From: AWTP1-13 sp963832445
GTDB lineage: Bacteria; Pseudomonadota; Alphaproteobacteria; Rhizobiales; Hyphomicrobiaceae
Length of the DNA stretch: 64,000 bases
Assembly (NCBI GenBank): GCA_963832445.1
Contig: CAWHUM010000012.1
Location: 124,001-188,000, forward strand
Direction of reading: 5' to 3'
The position numbers and the translations under genes were made by a program. Shown here piece by piece: positions 33,257 through 41,751 of this stretch. The notes under the pieces were generated by a model. It saw only the letters and a program-made list of their open reading frames with translations. It had not been told where the DNA came from and did not search any database. Each line of letters opens with the position of its first letter. The first letter of the stretch is position 1.

Positions 33257-34121
33257 CTACTGCGTCTTATACCAATCCAGAATCTGCTCGCCGGTCCAGG
33301 ACACCACGCCGTCGTGGCCGAGGATGTCGGCGAAAGTGCGCTCCACGTGGGCGATGCGGTGCGGCACGCCCGACAGATACGGGTGGCAGGAGATGGCCAT
33401 GATCTTGGCGCGGCTCTGCCGACTCCGCATAGAGGCAGCGGAAGTGGTCCATGGCGCGGGTGTGGAACTCCTCCGAGTCGTGGTGCTGCAGGTTCATCAT
33501 GACGATGTCGTGCACCTCGAAGGTGTAGGGCAGCGCCACCATGGGCCCGTGCTTGGTCTTGAGCGTGACGGGATCGTCGTCGAGCACGTAGTCGCCGATG
33601 TACTCGATGCCGGCTTCGGCCAGATAGTCGAGGGTGTCGAAGGTCTGCGTCAGGCCCGGGCCGAACCAGCCGCGCGGGCGCTTGCCGGAGAACTTCTCGA
33701 TCACGCTCATGGTCTTGGCGATGACGGCGCGTTGGTCCTCCAGCTTGTGCATTGGGATCTGCTCGTAGCTGTGGGCGTTGAGCTCCCAGCCGCTGTCGAT
33801 GCAGGCCCTTACCACGGGCGCGTAGGTCTCGCAGATCTTGGCGTTGATGGCGACGGTGGGCCTGGCACGTAAGCGCTCGAACATGGCGCGCAGCCGCCAG
33901 AAGGCGACGCGCATGCCGTACTCGTGCCAGCTCCAGTTGGGCAGGTCGGGGAGCTGCGGGGTGCTCTGCGGCGGCGTGATCACCATGCGCGCCATGGGCC
34001 GGGAGAGGTCCCAATCCTCCAGCGAGAACACCGGCCACACGACGAGGCGGATGCCGTCGGGGAACTTGAGCGGCGGGCGCCCCTCGATGGGTGAGAAGGC
34101 GAGGCGTTCGCGGGGGTGCAT
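33257..34121 (-). CDS. Polysaccharide deacetylase family protein (PuuE-like), frameshifted
   Basis: About 288 residues when repaired. The NodB-type barrel starts with LVVWPVFSLEDWD and contains FERLRARPTVAIN, ELNAHSYEQIPMH and GKRPRGWFGPGLTQTFDTLDYLAEAGIEY. This resembles the cytosolic PuuE-like branch, which includes an allantoinase, more than chitin deacetylases. After LYAESAE, near 33417, one extra base shifts the frame; the conserved end AKIMAISCHPYLSGVPHRI through ILDWYKTQ is in the next frame and stops at 33257. The ATG at 34121 is preferred. Substrate unknown; hydrolysis of a cyclic amide would fit the surroundings. Confidence 0.75.
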
Positions 34122-34134
34122 GGGCGTCTCCAAC

Positions 34135-34365
34135 CTAGCGTCTGGTCAGGGCGATAAGCTCATCTCGCGTCAGGCCGCAATCGCGCAAGATCCTGCTGAG
34201 TAGGCCGACTCCAATGGTTTCACTGCCGTGGACCGGCACAGTGGTGGTGCGACCCTCGGCATCCCGGAGAATGTGGTGGCTGCCGCGCACACGGACTACC
34301 GTGAAGCCTGCCTTGCTCAAGGCAGCGATCAGTTCGCGGCCGGCGAGCCGAGGCAGCTTCGTCAC
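34135..34365 (-). CDS. hicA: HicA-type mRNA interferase toxin
   Basis: A 76-residue HicA (YcfA) toxin: a small dsRBD-like fold with the catalytic His in VRVRGSHHILRD (His30), then TTTVPVHGSETIGVGLLSRILRDCGLT, the invariant family region. HicA cleaves mRNA independently of ribosomes. It overlaps hicB by four bases, with hicB first. This order is less usual than hicAB but is well known. Confidence 0.93.
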   Translation of the reverse strand: MTKLPRLAGRELIAALSKAGFTVVRVRGSHHILRDAEGRTTTVPVHGSETIGVGLLSRILRDCGLTRDELIALTRR

Positions 34366-34577
34366 GCATTCACTCTCACGCGCTCGACGGCGACAAACTC
34401 CAAGTCCTCGACTGGCTCACCGCGGTCCTCGAGATGCAGCTCTATCGCTTCCTTGATGCGAGCCATGAGCTCGTCGTGCGTGGGCGCCTGCGTATAGCAA
34501 CCTGGGAGCGCTGGCACCGAGGCGACCAACATGCCGTCGGCGTCGCGTTCGATGACAACGTTGAACTCGGCGGGCAT
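34362..34577 (-). CDS. hicB: HicB-family antitoxin
   Basis: A 71-residue HicB with a partial RNase H-like fold: FNVVIERDADGMLVASVPALPGCYTQAPTHDELMARIKEAIELHLED. It lacks a C-terminal DNA-binding domain of any length, ending soon after EFVAVERVRV, so it is the short HicB type. It should neutralise HicA by binding. GAGGT precedes the ATG. Its promoter region carries two palindromes, as expected of an autoregulated pair. Confidence 0.9.
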   Translation of the reverse strand: MPAEFNVVIERDADGMLVASVPALPGCYTQAPTHDELMARIKEAIELHLEDRGEPVEDLEFVAVERVRVNA

Positions 34578-34595
34578 CGGCGGGACCTCATGGGC

Positions 34596-34637
34596 AGTTC
34601 AGGCTCGCTGAACTATACCAACTTCACCCCCGGTGAA
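34596..34637 (-). promoter_or_regulatory. hicBA promoter with twin palindromes
   Basis: AGTTCAG-GCTCG-CTGAACT at 34596-34614 and TTCACC-CCC-GGTGAA at 34623-34637 are perfect dyads. Between and overlapping them the minus strand reads TATAGT (34617-34612), a good -10 box. Two operators flanking a -10 box is the classic layout of a self-repressed toxin-antitoxin promoter. Confidence 0.55.
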
Positions 34638-34662
34638 CCACAGCCGGCGAGGTGCTGTTGAC

Positions 34663-36557
34663 CTACATATCCTGCTCCAGCCAAGTGCGCTGCACGTCGT
34701 CGCACCAGTTGCCGACGTTCCACTGGCCCCAGGCGCCCAGGCCGGCGAGCTCGTGGTCGCCGGCGTAGACCGGCACGTGGATGACCGAGAGGCCGTCGTG
34801 GGCGTGCGCGGCTTTGCAGCGCGCGCTTGCAGCTCGTCCGCGGTCCAGCCGCCGTGCAGCGCGTTGACGCCCGCTGACGGCGCCGGCGAGGCGCACGTAG
34901 TCGACCGGCCACGGAATCGTTGGTGCGGAAGTCGGTGCCGTACTGCGCCACCTGCAGGCCGGTGATCGCGGCCATGCGGCGGTTGTCGAAGATGACGATG
35001 ATGCCGCTTGACGCCGTGCTCGACGCCGTCGATCAGGATCTGCGGGTTCATCATGAAGGAGCCGTCGCCGGTGAAGGCGATGCCGTAGCGCGGCTTGTCG
35101 GCGAGCGCCGAGGCCAGCAGCGCGCTCACGGCGAAGCCCATGTAGGAGGCGCCGGTCTCGGTGAAGGTGTCGCCGGTCTGGTCGTCCTCGACGATCTGGA
35201 AGCCGTTGGCCTGCACGTCGCCGGCATCGAAGAACTTGGCGCGCGCCGATGCGACTTGGCGAAGTCGGCGACGATCTTGATGGCCGCGGGTTGCGCCAGC
35301 ACGGGCCGCTGCCACACCGTCGTCGCGGATGGGCGCGGCCTCGAAGCGCGCGCTTCTTGTAGGCGGCCCACTCGGCCTTCTTGGCGGCGCAGGCAGCAAG
35401 CCACTCTGCCTTGTTGGCGGCGGCGCTGGCCGCTTCGAGGCGGGCGGCGAGGCGCTCGGCCACGGCCGAGATGTCGCCGACGAGCGCCAAGGTGCGGTTG
35501 TAGTGCAGTGGCGTCGGCGAGGTCGCCGTTGATGTTGATGACGTGGCTGCGCGCTCTTGTAGCCGATGCCGGAGCAGTCGGCCTGGCACACCGCGCGCGA
35601 GCCGATCACGATCACCAGCTCGGCCTCCGCCATCGCGAAGTTGCCGCTGATCGAGCCCTTGGAGCCGCCGACGTGCATGTTCTGCGGATGCGCGTCGGGC
35701 AGCACGCCGGTCGAGCCGGGCGAGAGCACCACAGCGGCGCCGGCGGCCTCGGCAAGGCTGGCGCACCGCCGCGTCATGGCCGCGCGTGCCGCCGCCGGCC
35801 TTGATCGCGACCTTGCGCGCGCCGGCGATCAGCCTGCGCCGCCTCGTCGAACGGCGCGTCGGAGGCGGGCGCGAGCGGCGGCAGGCCTGGGGCGCTCGGG
35901 CAGCGCGGCGAGATTGAGCGTGAGGCGTGCCGGCTGGGTGTTGAGCGGCAGCAGCAGATAGAACGGCCCGGCGCGATAGGGATGGTTGACGGTGAGCGAT
36001 CCGCGGCGCAGCGCGTCGCGCAGGGCCTCGCGGCGTGTGCAGCACGTAGGAGCGGCCCATGATGCGCGGTCATCTGGCCGAACAGGCCCTGCTCCTCCTT
36101 CGGCACCTGCTGCATGTTGTAGCCTTCGCCGAAGGTCGTCTCGTCGCCGTAGATGTGATAGACGCCGACGCCGTTCGAGGCGGCCGCCAGCGAGCCGGCA
36201 AAGGCCTGCAGCGCGCCGGGGCCGATGGAGGTCACCACGGCGGGCGATCTCGCCGTACTGCCAGCGCAGCGCCGTGGCGGCATGCGCCATCGCCACCTCG
36301 TTGCGGCAGTTGAAGGTGCGGGTGACGCCCTCCTCCTCGTAGATGCGCAGCACCTCGCCCAGGTCGGTCGAGCCGTGGCCGAAGATGGCGAGATATTTGC
36401 GCACGCCCTGCTTGAGCAGGCCGAGCACGAGGCCTTCCGACAGCGTGGTGTCGACGAGCTTGGGGATGGCGCCCTTGGCGAGCGCGGCGTCGAGGCTGCC
36501 AGCATCGCGGATCGCGCGTGCGCGGGAACGCATGGCGTGGGTCAGCTCGGTCGCCAT
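34663..36557 (-). pseudogene. Thiamine-diphosphate-dependent enzyme (acetolactate synthase-like), many frame changes
   Basis: Pieces in all three frames join into one protein of about 625 residues. The start is MATELTHAMRSRARAIRDAG. An N-terminal ThDP (Pyr) domain has LAIFGHGSTDLGEVLRIYEEEGV, FNCRNEVAMAHAATALRWQYGE and VVTSIGPGALQAFAGSLAAAS. A central domain contains KAGGGTRGHDAAV and LSPGSTGVLPDAHPQNMHVGG. The C-terminal ThDP domain has FTGDGSFMMNPQ (the GDG motif) and ends TWLEQDM. About fifteen frame changes are needed, most of them single extra bases, and I found no in-frame stop within the homologous segments. Likely 2-oxoacid decarboxylase, carboligase or IolD-like C-C hydrolase chemistry. 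Probably a sequencing problem; true pseudogene status is not excluded. Confidence 0.7.
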
Positions 36558-36565
36558 TCTGTCTT

Positions 36566-36602
36566 CACCCCACCCCTAACCCCTCCCCATCGAGGGGAAG
36601 GG
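36566..36602. repeat. GC-rich intergenic repeat (CACCCCTAACCCCTCCCC family)
   Basis: The repeat fills part of the 93-base gap between the thiamine-diphosphate gene and the alpha/beta hydrolase. CCCTCCCC and GGGGAAGGG flank ATCGA, making a short hairpin. It belongs to the same family as the elements at 23.9 and 60.7-60.9 kb. Confidence 0.6.
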
Positions 36603-36650
36603 AATCGGTCGCGCTCGCTTCACGGCTTCACGCTCCAGCGACTCCGAATA

Positions 36651-37454
36651 CTAGACGCTGCTTTCGGTCTCCGTGAGGAAGGCATCCACCATCTTGTTCC
36701 ATTCCTGCCAATGGCGGCGATAGGAATAATGGCCGCCTTCCTCGATGAAGACCAGCCGCGCGCTGGGGATGGCCTTGGCCAGATCCTCGGATTGATAGGA
36801 AGGCACGGTGGCATCGTCGCGCGTGCCGACGACAAGCGAGGGGCTGCGGATGTTGGCAAGCTCGCCCGAGCGGTCGTGCGTCAGCGTCATGTCGAGACGC
36901 TGCGCCAGGACGTCGACAGGTCCCACCGTTGCCAATGCCCGGCTCTCCACCGCCATCACCTTGTCGAGATCGTAGCGGAACTGCTGGGCGCCGCTGGTGA
37001 ACAGCGAGGAAACCTTGACGTACTCGTGCGCTCCGTAGGACAGCGCAATGCGCTTCCTCGTCATCTGCACGCGGGTGATGTACTCGTCGGCCTTCACCCA
37101 AGTGTTGGAGAAGATGCAGCAGCGCACACGGTCCGGGTGGTCGATGGCGAGGTTCTGCAGCACGCAGCCGCCGGTGGAGGTGCCGGCCACGTGCGCCTTG
37201 TCGATGCCGAGCTTGTCCATGAGGCCGATCACATCACGGGCGATCAGCTCGGTCGTGTAACCGGTCTGCGGCTTGTCGCTGTCACCGGCGCCGCGGTGAT
37301 CGAACGAGATGCAGCGATAGCGCTTGCAGAACTCCGCCATCTGGAATTCCCAGGCAGTATGCAATCCGATCAACCCCGGAATGAAGATGAAAGCGGGGCC
37401 TGCCCCACGCTCCTCGACATTGAGCGTGAGCTCTCCAATGTTGATTCTAGACAA
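36651..37454 (-). CDS. Alpha/beta hydrolase (3-oxoadipate enol-lactonase / RutD-like)
   Basis: A 267-residue single-domain hydrolase. The oxyanion region FIFIPGLIG, the strand ISFDHRGAGDSDKP, the nucleophile elbow GTSTGG and the terminal GGHYSYR with the catalytic His are present; the acid is probably in VVGTRDDATVP. It matches the branch of PcaD, RutD and N-formylmaleamate deformylase-like enzymes, which open lactones or release small groups during ring breakdown. It lies in the minus-strand run of cluster 3, 31 bases after the Gfo/Idh/MocA gene. Confidence 0.85.
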   Translation of the reverse strand: MSRINIGELTLNVEERGAGPAFIFIPGLIGLHTAWEFQMAEFCKRYRCISFDHRGAGDSDKPQTGYTTELIARDVIGLMDKLGIDKAHVAGTSTGGCVLQNLAIDHPDRVRCCIFSNTWVKADEYITRVQMTRKRIALSYGAHEYVKVSSLFTSGAQQFRYDLDKVMAVESRALATVGPVDVLAQRLDMTLTHDRSGELANIRSPSLVVGTRDDATVPSYQSEDLAKAIPSARLVFIEEGGHYSYRRHWQEWNKMVDAFLTETESSV

Positions 37455-37485
37455 CGTAGTTCCCCAGCCCTTACAAATTTCTCGC

Positions 37486-38496
37486 TTACTCGCCGCTTGC
37501 CAGGACCTCGGCCACTTCGACCGCGCGGCCCTCGCGCGCGCTTCTGAGACCGGCCTTGATCACCGCCAAGTTGCGGGATGCCCAGAAGCCGTCCGTCTCC
37601 GGCTGGCCGCCGCTGCGTGCGCAGCGAGCGAACTCCTCCAGCTCCTCGCGGATGGTGTCGTTGTTCTCGGTCGGCACCGCGCGCGCCGTTTTCTCTCCGC
37701 GCTTCAGGTGCCTGAGGCCCGAGAACAGGTCGTAGTAGGCGCTCGCCTCCTTGCCATAGATGTTCATCATGTAGAACTCGGAGGCCGAGGCGTAGGATGC
37801 GGTCAGGTTGGATAGAGCGCCGTTCTCGTGCTGCAGGATCATGTTGGCGACGTCGGGGTTGTCGCCCGGTAGCACGAGCTGGGCGAGGCGCGCCGATACG
37901 CTCTTGACTGGACCCATTAGATATTCGAGCACGTCCACGTAGTGGATGCCGATCTGAAGCATGACGCCGCCCGGCATGCCCTCCGCCGTGTAGCGCCAGG
38001 AGGTGAGATCGAAGTGGCCGAGCCGGTCGCGGCTGATGTTGCACTCCGCCTGCACCAGCTTGCCGAAGCGGCCGGCGTCGATCTCGCTTTTCACCCAGCG
38101 AAAATGCTTCTCGCGGCGGCGCTGGTAGCCGAGCGCCAGGACCACGCCCGCCTTCTTGCAGACCTCGGCGATCGCGAGCCCCTCGCGCACAGTGTTGGCG
38201 ATGGGCTTGTCGAGGAAAACGTGCTTGCCGGCGGCGGCAGCCTGGCGGGTCGTTTCCAGGTGCACGTTGTTGGGCGTGGTGTTGATGATGCCGGCGATCG
38301 AAGGATCGTTCAGGATCTCCTCGTAGCTCGCGGCGGGACGGCAGTTGTATTTCTGGGCAAAGGCGCGGCGCTTGTCCTCCGAGCGCGTGAAACAGGCCAC
38401 GATCTGCAATTCGTTGGAGCGCTTGATCGCGTCCGACAGCACGTCGGACCACCACCCCATCCCCAGCACAGCAACGCGCAACGGTGCTTCAGTCAT
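37486..38496 (-). CDS. Gfo/Idh/MocA family oxidoreductase
   Basis: A 336-residue NAD(P)-dependent oxidoreductase. The Rossmann start is VAVLGMGWWSDVL, followed by INTTPNNVHLETTRQAAAAGKHVFLDKPIANTV, where EKP is here DKP, keeping the catalytic Lys. The C-terminal domain has WRYTAEGMPGGVMLQIGIHYVDVLEYLMG with the catalytic His. Family substrates are sugars, inositols, and sometimes phthalates or other cyclic alcohols. It follows TctA by 36 bases, which suggests that the imported compound or an early product is its substrate. Confidence 0.9.
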   Translation of the reverse strand: MTEAPLRVAVLGMGWWSDVLSDAIKRSNELQIVACFTRSEDKRRAFAQKYNCRPAASYEEILNDPSIAGIINTTPNNVHLETTRQAAAAGKHVFLDKPIANTVREGLAIAEVCKKAGVVLALGYQRRREKHFRWVKSEIDAGRFGKLVQAECNISRDRLGHFDLTSWRYTAEGMPGGVMLQIGIHYVDVLEYLMGPVKSVSARLAQLVLPGDNPDVANMILQHENGALSNLTASYASASEFYMMNIYGKEASAYYDLFSGLRHLKRGEKTARAVPTENNDTIREELEEFARCARSGGQPETDGFWASRNLAVIKAGLRSAREGRAVEVAEVLASGE

Positions 38497-38532
38497 AGCC
38501 TCTGTCTTCCCCGGCTTGGTTGGAAACTCAGC

Positions 38533-40044
38533 TCACGCCCGCTCGGCTTGGTCGGCAATCGATTTGCGATATCCAAACGCCCAGGCACAGGCCTGCAGGA
38601 TGCCCAGCAGCCCGGCGACGGTGACGATCACGATGAGGGACGCCTGGTCGGCGAAGGTGGCGTAGGAGCCGCCCGACATTGTCAAGGCGGTGCGGAACTG
38701 CTCCTCGAGCCGATCGCCCAGCACGAGCGCCAGCAGCAGCGGCGCCATCTCGTAGCCGAACTTGCGCAGGAGGTAGCCGATGCCGCCCGACAGCACCATG
38801 ATCCAGATGTCGGCGGGCTTGAAGCTGACGCTGTACACGCCGATGATCGAGATCACCAGGATGGTCGGCACCAGCCAGCCGTAGGGGATGCGCAGCAGGT
38901 TCACGAACACGCCGACGAACGGCAGGTTCAGGATCAGCAGCACCGCATTGCCGATGTACATGCTGGCAACCAGGCCCCAGAACACCTGCGGGTTTTCGGT
39001 GAGCAGTAGCGGCCCCGGCGACACGCCGTGGATCGTCAACGCCGAGAGCAGGATGGCGGTGGCCGGGATCGAGGGGATGCCGAGCCCCAGCAGCGGGATC
39101 ATGGCCGTGCCGGTGGTGGCGTTGTTGGCGGTCTCGGGCCCCGCCACGCCGGCAATCGCGCCCTTGCCGAACTGCTCGGGATGCTTGGAGAAGCGCTTCT
39201 CGATCGCGTAGGAGACGAACGTCGAGACGACGTGGCTCACCCCCGGAATGATGCCGAAGATGAAGCCGACGATGGTGCCGCGGCCGATCGCCGGCGCCGA
39301 CTCCTTCAAGTCGCTCCAGCGCGGCACGAGGTCCTTGAGCTTCGGGCGGATAGCCTTGATGGTCTCGCTCTTCTCCAGGTTGAGCATGATCTCGGAGACG
39401 CCGAACAGGCCGATGGCCAGCGCCGTGAAGGACAGGCCGTCGGCCAACCCTAAGTTACCGAAGGTGAAACGCGGCACGCCGGTGAGCTTGTCGAGGCCCA
39501 CGGTTCCGACCGCCAGCCCCAGCACGATCATGGTCGCCGTCTTGAGGCGCGACCCGCCCGAGACGAAGGCGATGACGCAGAGCGCCATCAGCATCAGCAC
39601 AACCTCGACCGACGGGCCGATCGCCAGCATCACGCGCGCCAGCGGCGGCGTCACCAGCATCAGGCCGAGAACAGACACGGTGCCGCCAATGAAGCTGCCG
39701 ACAGCGGCGATCATCAAGGCCGGCCCGGCCCGGCCCTGGCGCGCCATCTCGTAGCCGTCGATGCAGGTGACGACGGAGGCGGCCTCGCCCGGGATGCGCA
39801 CGAGAATGGAGGTGGTGGAGCCGCCGTACATGGCGCCGTAGAAGATGCCCGTCAGCATGATGATGCCGGTCGCCGGGTCGAGACCGAAGGTGAGCGGCAG
39901 CAGCAGCACCATGCCGGCGAGCGGCCCAAGGCCCGGCAGCACGCCGACAATGGTCCCCCACAGGCAGCCAAGGAAGCAGTAGGCAAGGCTCTTCCAGGTC
40001 AGAGCGACCGCGAACCCCTGCATCAGATGATCGAACGACGCCAT
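38533..40044 (-). CDS. Tripartite tricarboxylate transporter permease, TctA family
   Basis: A 503-residue integral membrane protein, the large channel subunit of a TTT importer. It has about 11-12 membrane segments. WGTIVGVLPGLGPLAGMVLLLPLTFGL and FYGAMYGGSTTSILVRIPGEAASVVTCIDGYEMARQGRAGPAL are family signatures. The second half repeats the pattern with GFIFGIIPGVSHVVSTFVSYAIEKRFSK and GAIAGVAGPETANNATTG. The ATG at 40044 lies ten bases after TctB. It works with the TctC binding protein that starts the transporter genes. Confidence 0.94.
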   Translation of the reverse strand: MASFDHLMQGFAVALTWKSLAYCFLGCLWGTIVGVLPGLGPLAGMVLLLPLTFGLDPATGIIMLTGIFYGAMYGGSTTSILVRIPGEAASVVTCIDGYEMARQGRAGPALMIAAVGSFIGGTVSVLGLMLVTPPLARVMLAIGPSVEVVLMLMALCVIAFVSGGSRLKTATMIVLGLAVGTVGLDKLTGVPRFTFGNLGLADGLSFTALAIGLFGVSEIMLNLEKSETIKAIRPKLKDLVPRWSDLKESAPAIGRGTIVGFIFGIIPGVSHVVSTFVSYAIEKRFSKHPEQFGKGAIAGVAGPETANNATTGTAMIPLLGLGIPSIPATAILLSALTIHGVSPGPLLLTENPQVFWGLVASMYIGNAVLLILNLPFVGVFVNLLRIPYGWLVPTILVISIIGVYSVSFKPADIWIMVLSGGIGYLLRKFGYEMAPLLLALVLGDRLEEQFRTALTMSGGSYATFADQASLIVIVTVAGLLGILQACAWAFGYRKSIADQAERA

Positions 40045-40054
40045 GCGGGCTCGC

Positions 40055-40609
40055 CTACAACAGCTTGGCCGTGAACCTGGACGCGATGAAATCCAGCGCG
40101 TCCTGCCAGTAGTCGCCGGCCGGGAGTCTGACCCCGAGCGCCAGCCTGAAGACCAGCCAGACACCGACCATGCCCAGCACCGCCCCGAGCACAACGCGCC
40201 ACAGCGTCGTCCGCGCGATGAACAGCAGAAGCACCGCGGCAAACACGCCGAGCACGAGGTACGAGTCGGCTTGCTCGAAGGCGGCGGCTACGCCGAAGAG
40301 CGCCGCGAATCCGATCAGCACATCGCGGTGACCGAGAAAGACGGTCTTGGCGTCTTCGAAGCCGTCCTGCAGCGCGTGAACGAGGACTACCAGCGCCAGC
40401 CCGGCGAGCACGATGCCGAGCGCGAACGGGAAGAAGCCGGGGCCCGGCAGCCCCACCCTGCCGAAGGGAAGCAGCGCGGACTGCCAGATGAAGAATGCAG
40501 CCGTGGCGAGTAGCGCCAGCGCGACGATCACCTCGCCCACGCGGGTAGAGACAGGGCGCGCCCAGGCGCCCTGCTCGTCCTCGCCGGACCGCATATGCTG
40601 GTCGGACAC
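40055..40609 (-). CDS. Tripartite tricarboxylate transporter small subunit, TctB family
   Basis: A 184-residue four-helix membrane protein. After a hydrophilic N-terminus come VGEVIVALALLATAAFFIWQSA, then GPGFFPFALGIVLAGLALVVLV, the family motif with P-G-FFP, and two more helices in the second half. TctB proteins are weakly conserved, but the position between tctC and tctA and the G-PGFFP motif make this firm. Confidence 0.9.
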   Translation of the reverse strand: MSDQHMRSGEDEQGAWARPVSTRVGEVIVALALLATAAFFIWQSALLPFGRVGLPGPGFFPFALGIVLAGLALVVLVHALQDGFEDAKTVFLGHRDVLIGFAALFGVAAAFEQADSYLVLGVFAAVLLLFIARTTLWRVVLGAVLGMVGVWLVFRLALGVRLPAGDYWQDALDFIASRFTAKLL

Positions 40610-40656
40610 GCGCTACTGCTTTCCAAGCTGCGAGTTGTGTGCCGCTAGTCGATTGA

Positions 40657-40707
40657 GATCGCGAAATTCGTTCAGAGTTGCAGCACGCTAAGACGAATTT
40701 CGCGATC
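40657..40707. other. Perfect 15-base inverted repeat between tctC and tctB
   Basis: GATCGCGAAATTCGT at 40657-40671 is the exact reverse complement of 40693-40707, with a 21-base loop. It lies just after the tctC stop. A hairpin there can protect the tctC message and reduce read-through to tctB and tctA, giving more binding protein than channel. No T-run follows, so it is not a plain terminator. Confidence 0.65.
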
Positions 40708-40728
40708 AGGACACTGGGGCAAAACCCG

Positions 40729-41697
40729 CTACTTGCCTTCGCTCGCCTTGATCTGCTTGATGACCGTGGCGGTATACTTGTCGTCCTCGGCGATCGTCTT
40801 GGTGAAGGCCTCCGAGCCCTGGTAGGCCGGCGTGAAGCCGATCTTCTGGCCCGCCTCCTTGAACTCGGGCGACTCCACCGTCTTCTTGATGGCGTCCTGC
40901 AGCTTGGCAATCACAGCCTTCGGCGTGCCCTTTGGCGCCGAGATGCCGCGCCACAGCCCCATGTCGATCTTGTAGCCCTGCTGCTTGGCCGACTTCACAT
41001 CCGGGAAAGCCGGATCGGGGATGTTGCCCAGCAGTGCGAGCACGCGCAGGTCCTTGCTCTTGACGTGGGGCAGCAGGGCCTGCGGGAACTGCACCGCCAC
41101 CTCGATGCGACCGGCCAGCAGGTCGGCCGTAGCCTGGCCGCCGGTGCGGTGCACCGGAATGACCTTGGCGCCGACGGAGGTGAACAGCGCCACGCTGGCG
41201 ATGTGCGTCTGGCTACCCTGGCCGGAGTTGCCGACGCGCACCTTCTCGGGGTTCGCCTTGGCGAACTCGACGAGCTCCTTGAGCGTCTTCCATGGCGAGT
41301 CCGCCTTCACGGCGAGCGCCGGGTTCTCGATGGTGACGCGGGCAATGTGCTCGAGGTTCTTGTAGTCGAAGGGCAGCTGGCCGTTGTGGAAGGTGGTGGA
41401 GATCGAGTTCGAGCTCCAAATGATCGAATAGCCGTCGGGCTTCTGCTGCGACAGGTAGGTGTAGCCGACCGCGCCGCCGGCGCCGGGCTTGTCGAGGATC
41501 GGCACCGGCGCGCCCAGTATCTTGGCCATGCCGTCGGCCAGCACACGGGCGGTTTGCGTCGACGCGCTGGCGGCGCCGAACAGCGTCGTCATTTCGATGG
41601 GCTTGCCGTCGGGGTATTTGCTTTGCGCCAGGGCTGGGGCAGCGAGCGCGGCAAGCGCGGCGGCCGTCAGAACAAGGCGTCGGGCGAAAGTCGGCAT
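40729..41697 (-). CDS. Tripartite tricarboxylate transporter substrate-binding protein, TctC family
   Basis: A 322-residue periplasmic binding protein. The signal peptide RRLVLTAAALAALAAPALAQ ends near residue 25. YPDGKPIEMTTLFGAASASTQTARVLAD, VPILDKPGAGGAVGYTYLSQQKPDGYSI and VGNSGQGSQTHIASVAL are standard positions of the family. Such proteins bind carboxylates, often aromatic acids. TAGGAGGAG precedes the ATG at 41697. It follows the molybdenum hydroxylase by 54 bases on the same strand. Confidence 0.93.
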   Translation of the reverse strand: MPTFARRLVLTAAALAALAAPALAQSKYPDGKPIEMTTLFGAASASTQTARVLADGMAKILGAPVPILDKPGAGGAVGYTYLSQQKPDGYSIIWSSNSISTTFHNGQLPFDYKNLEHIARVTIENPALAVKADSPWKTLKELVEFAKANPEKVRVGNSGQGSQTHIASVALFTSVGAKVIPVHRTGGQATADLLAGRIEVAVQFPQALLPHVKSKDLRVLALLGNIPDPAFPDVKSAKQQGYKIDMGLWRGISAPKGTPKAVIAKLQDAIKKTVESPEFKEAGQKIGFTPAYQGSEAFTKTIAEDDKYTATVIKQIKASEGK

Positions 41698-41751
41698 GTA
41701 CGTTCTCCTCCTAAACAACAGTCTCACGTCACCCGCACGTCTCAAGGTTAT

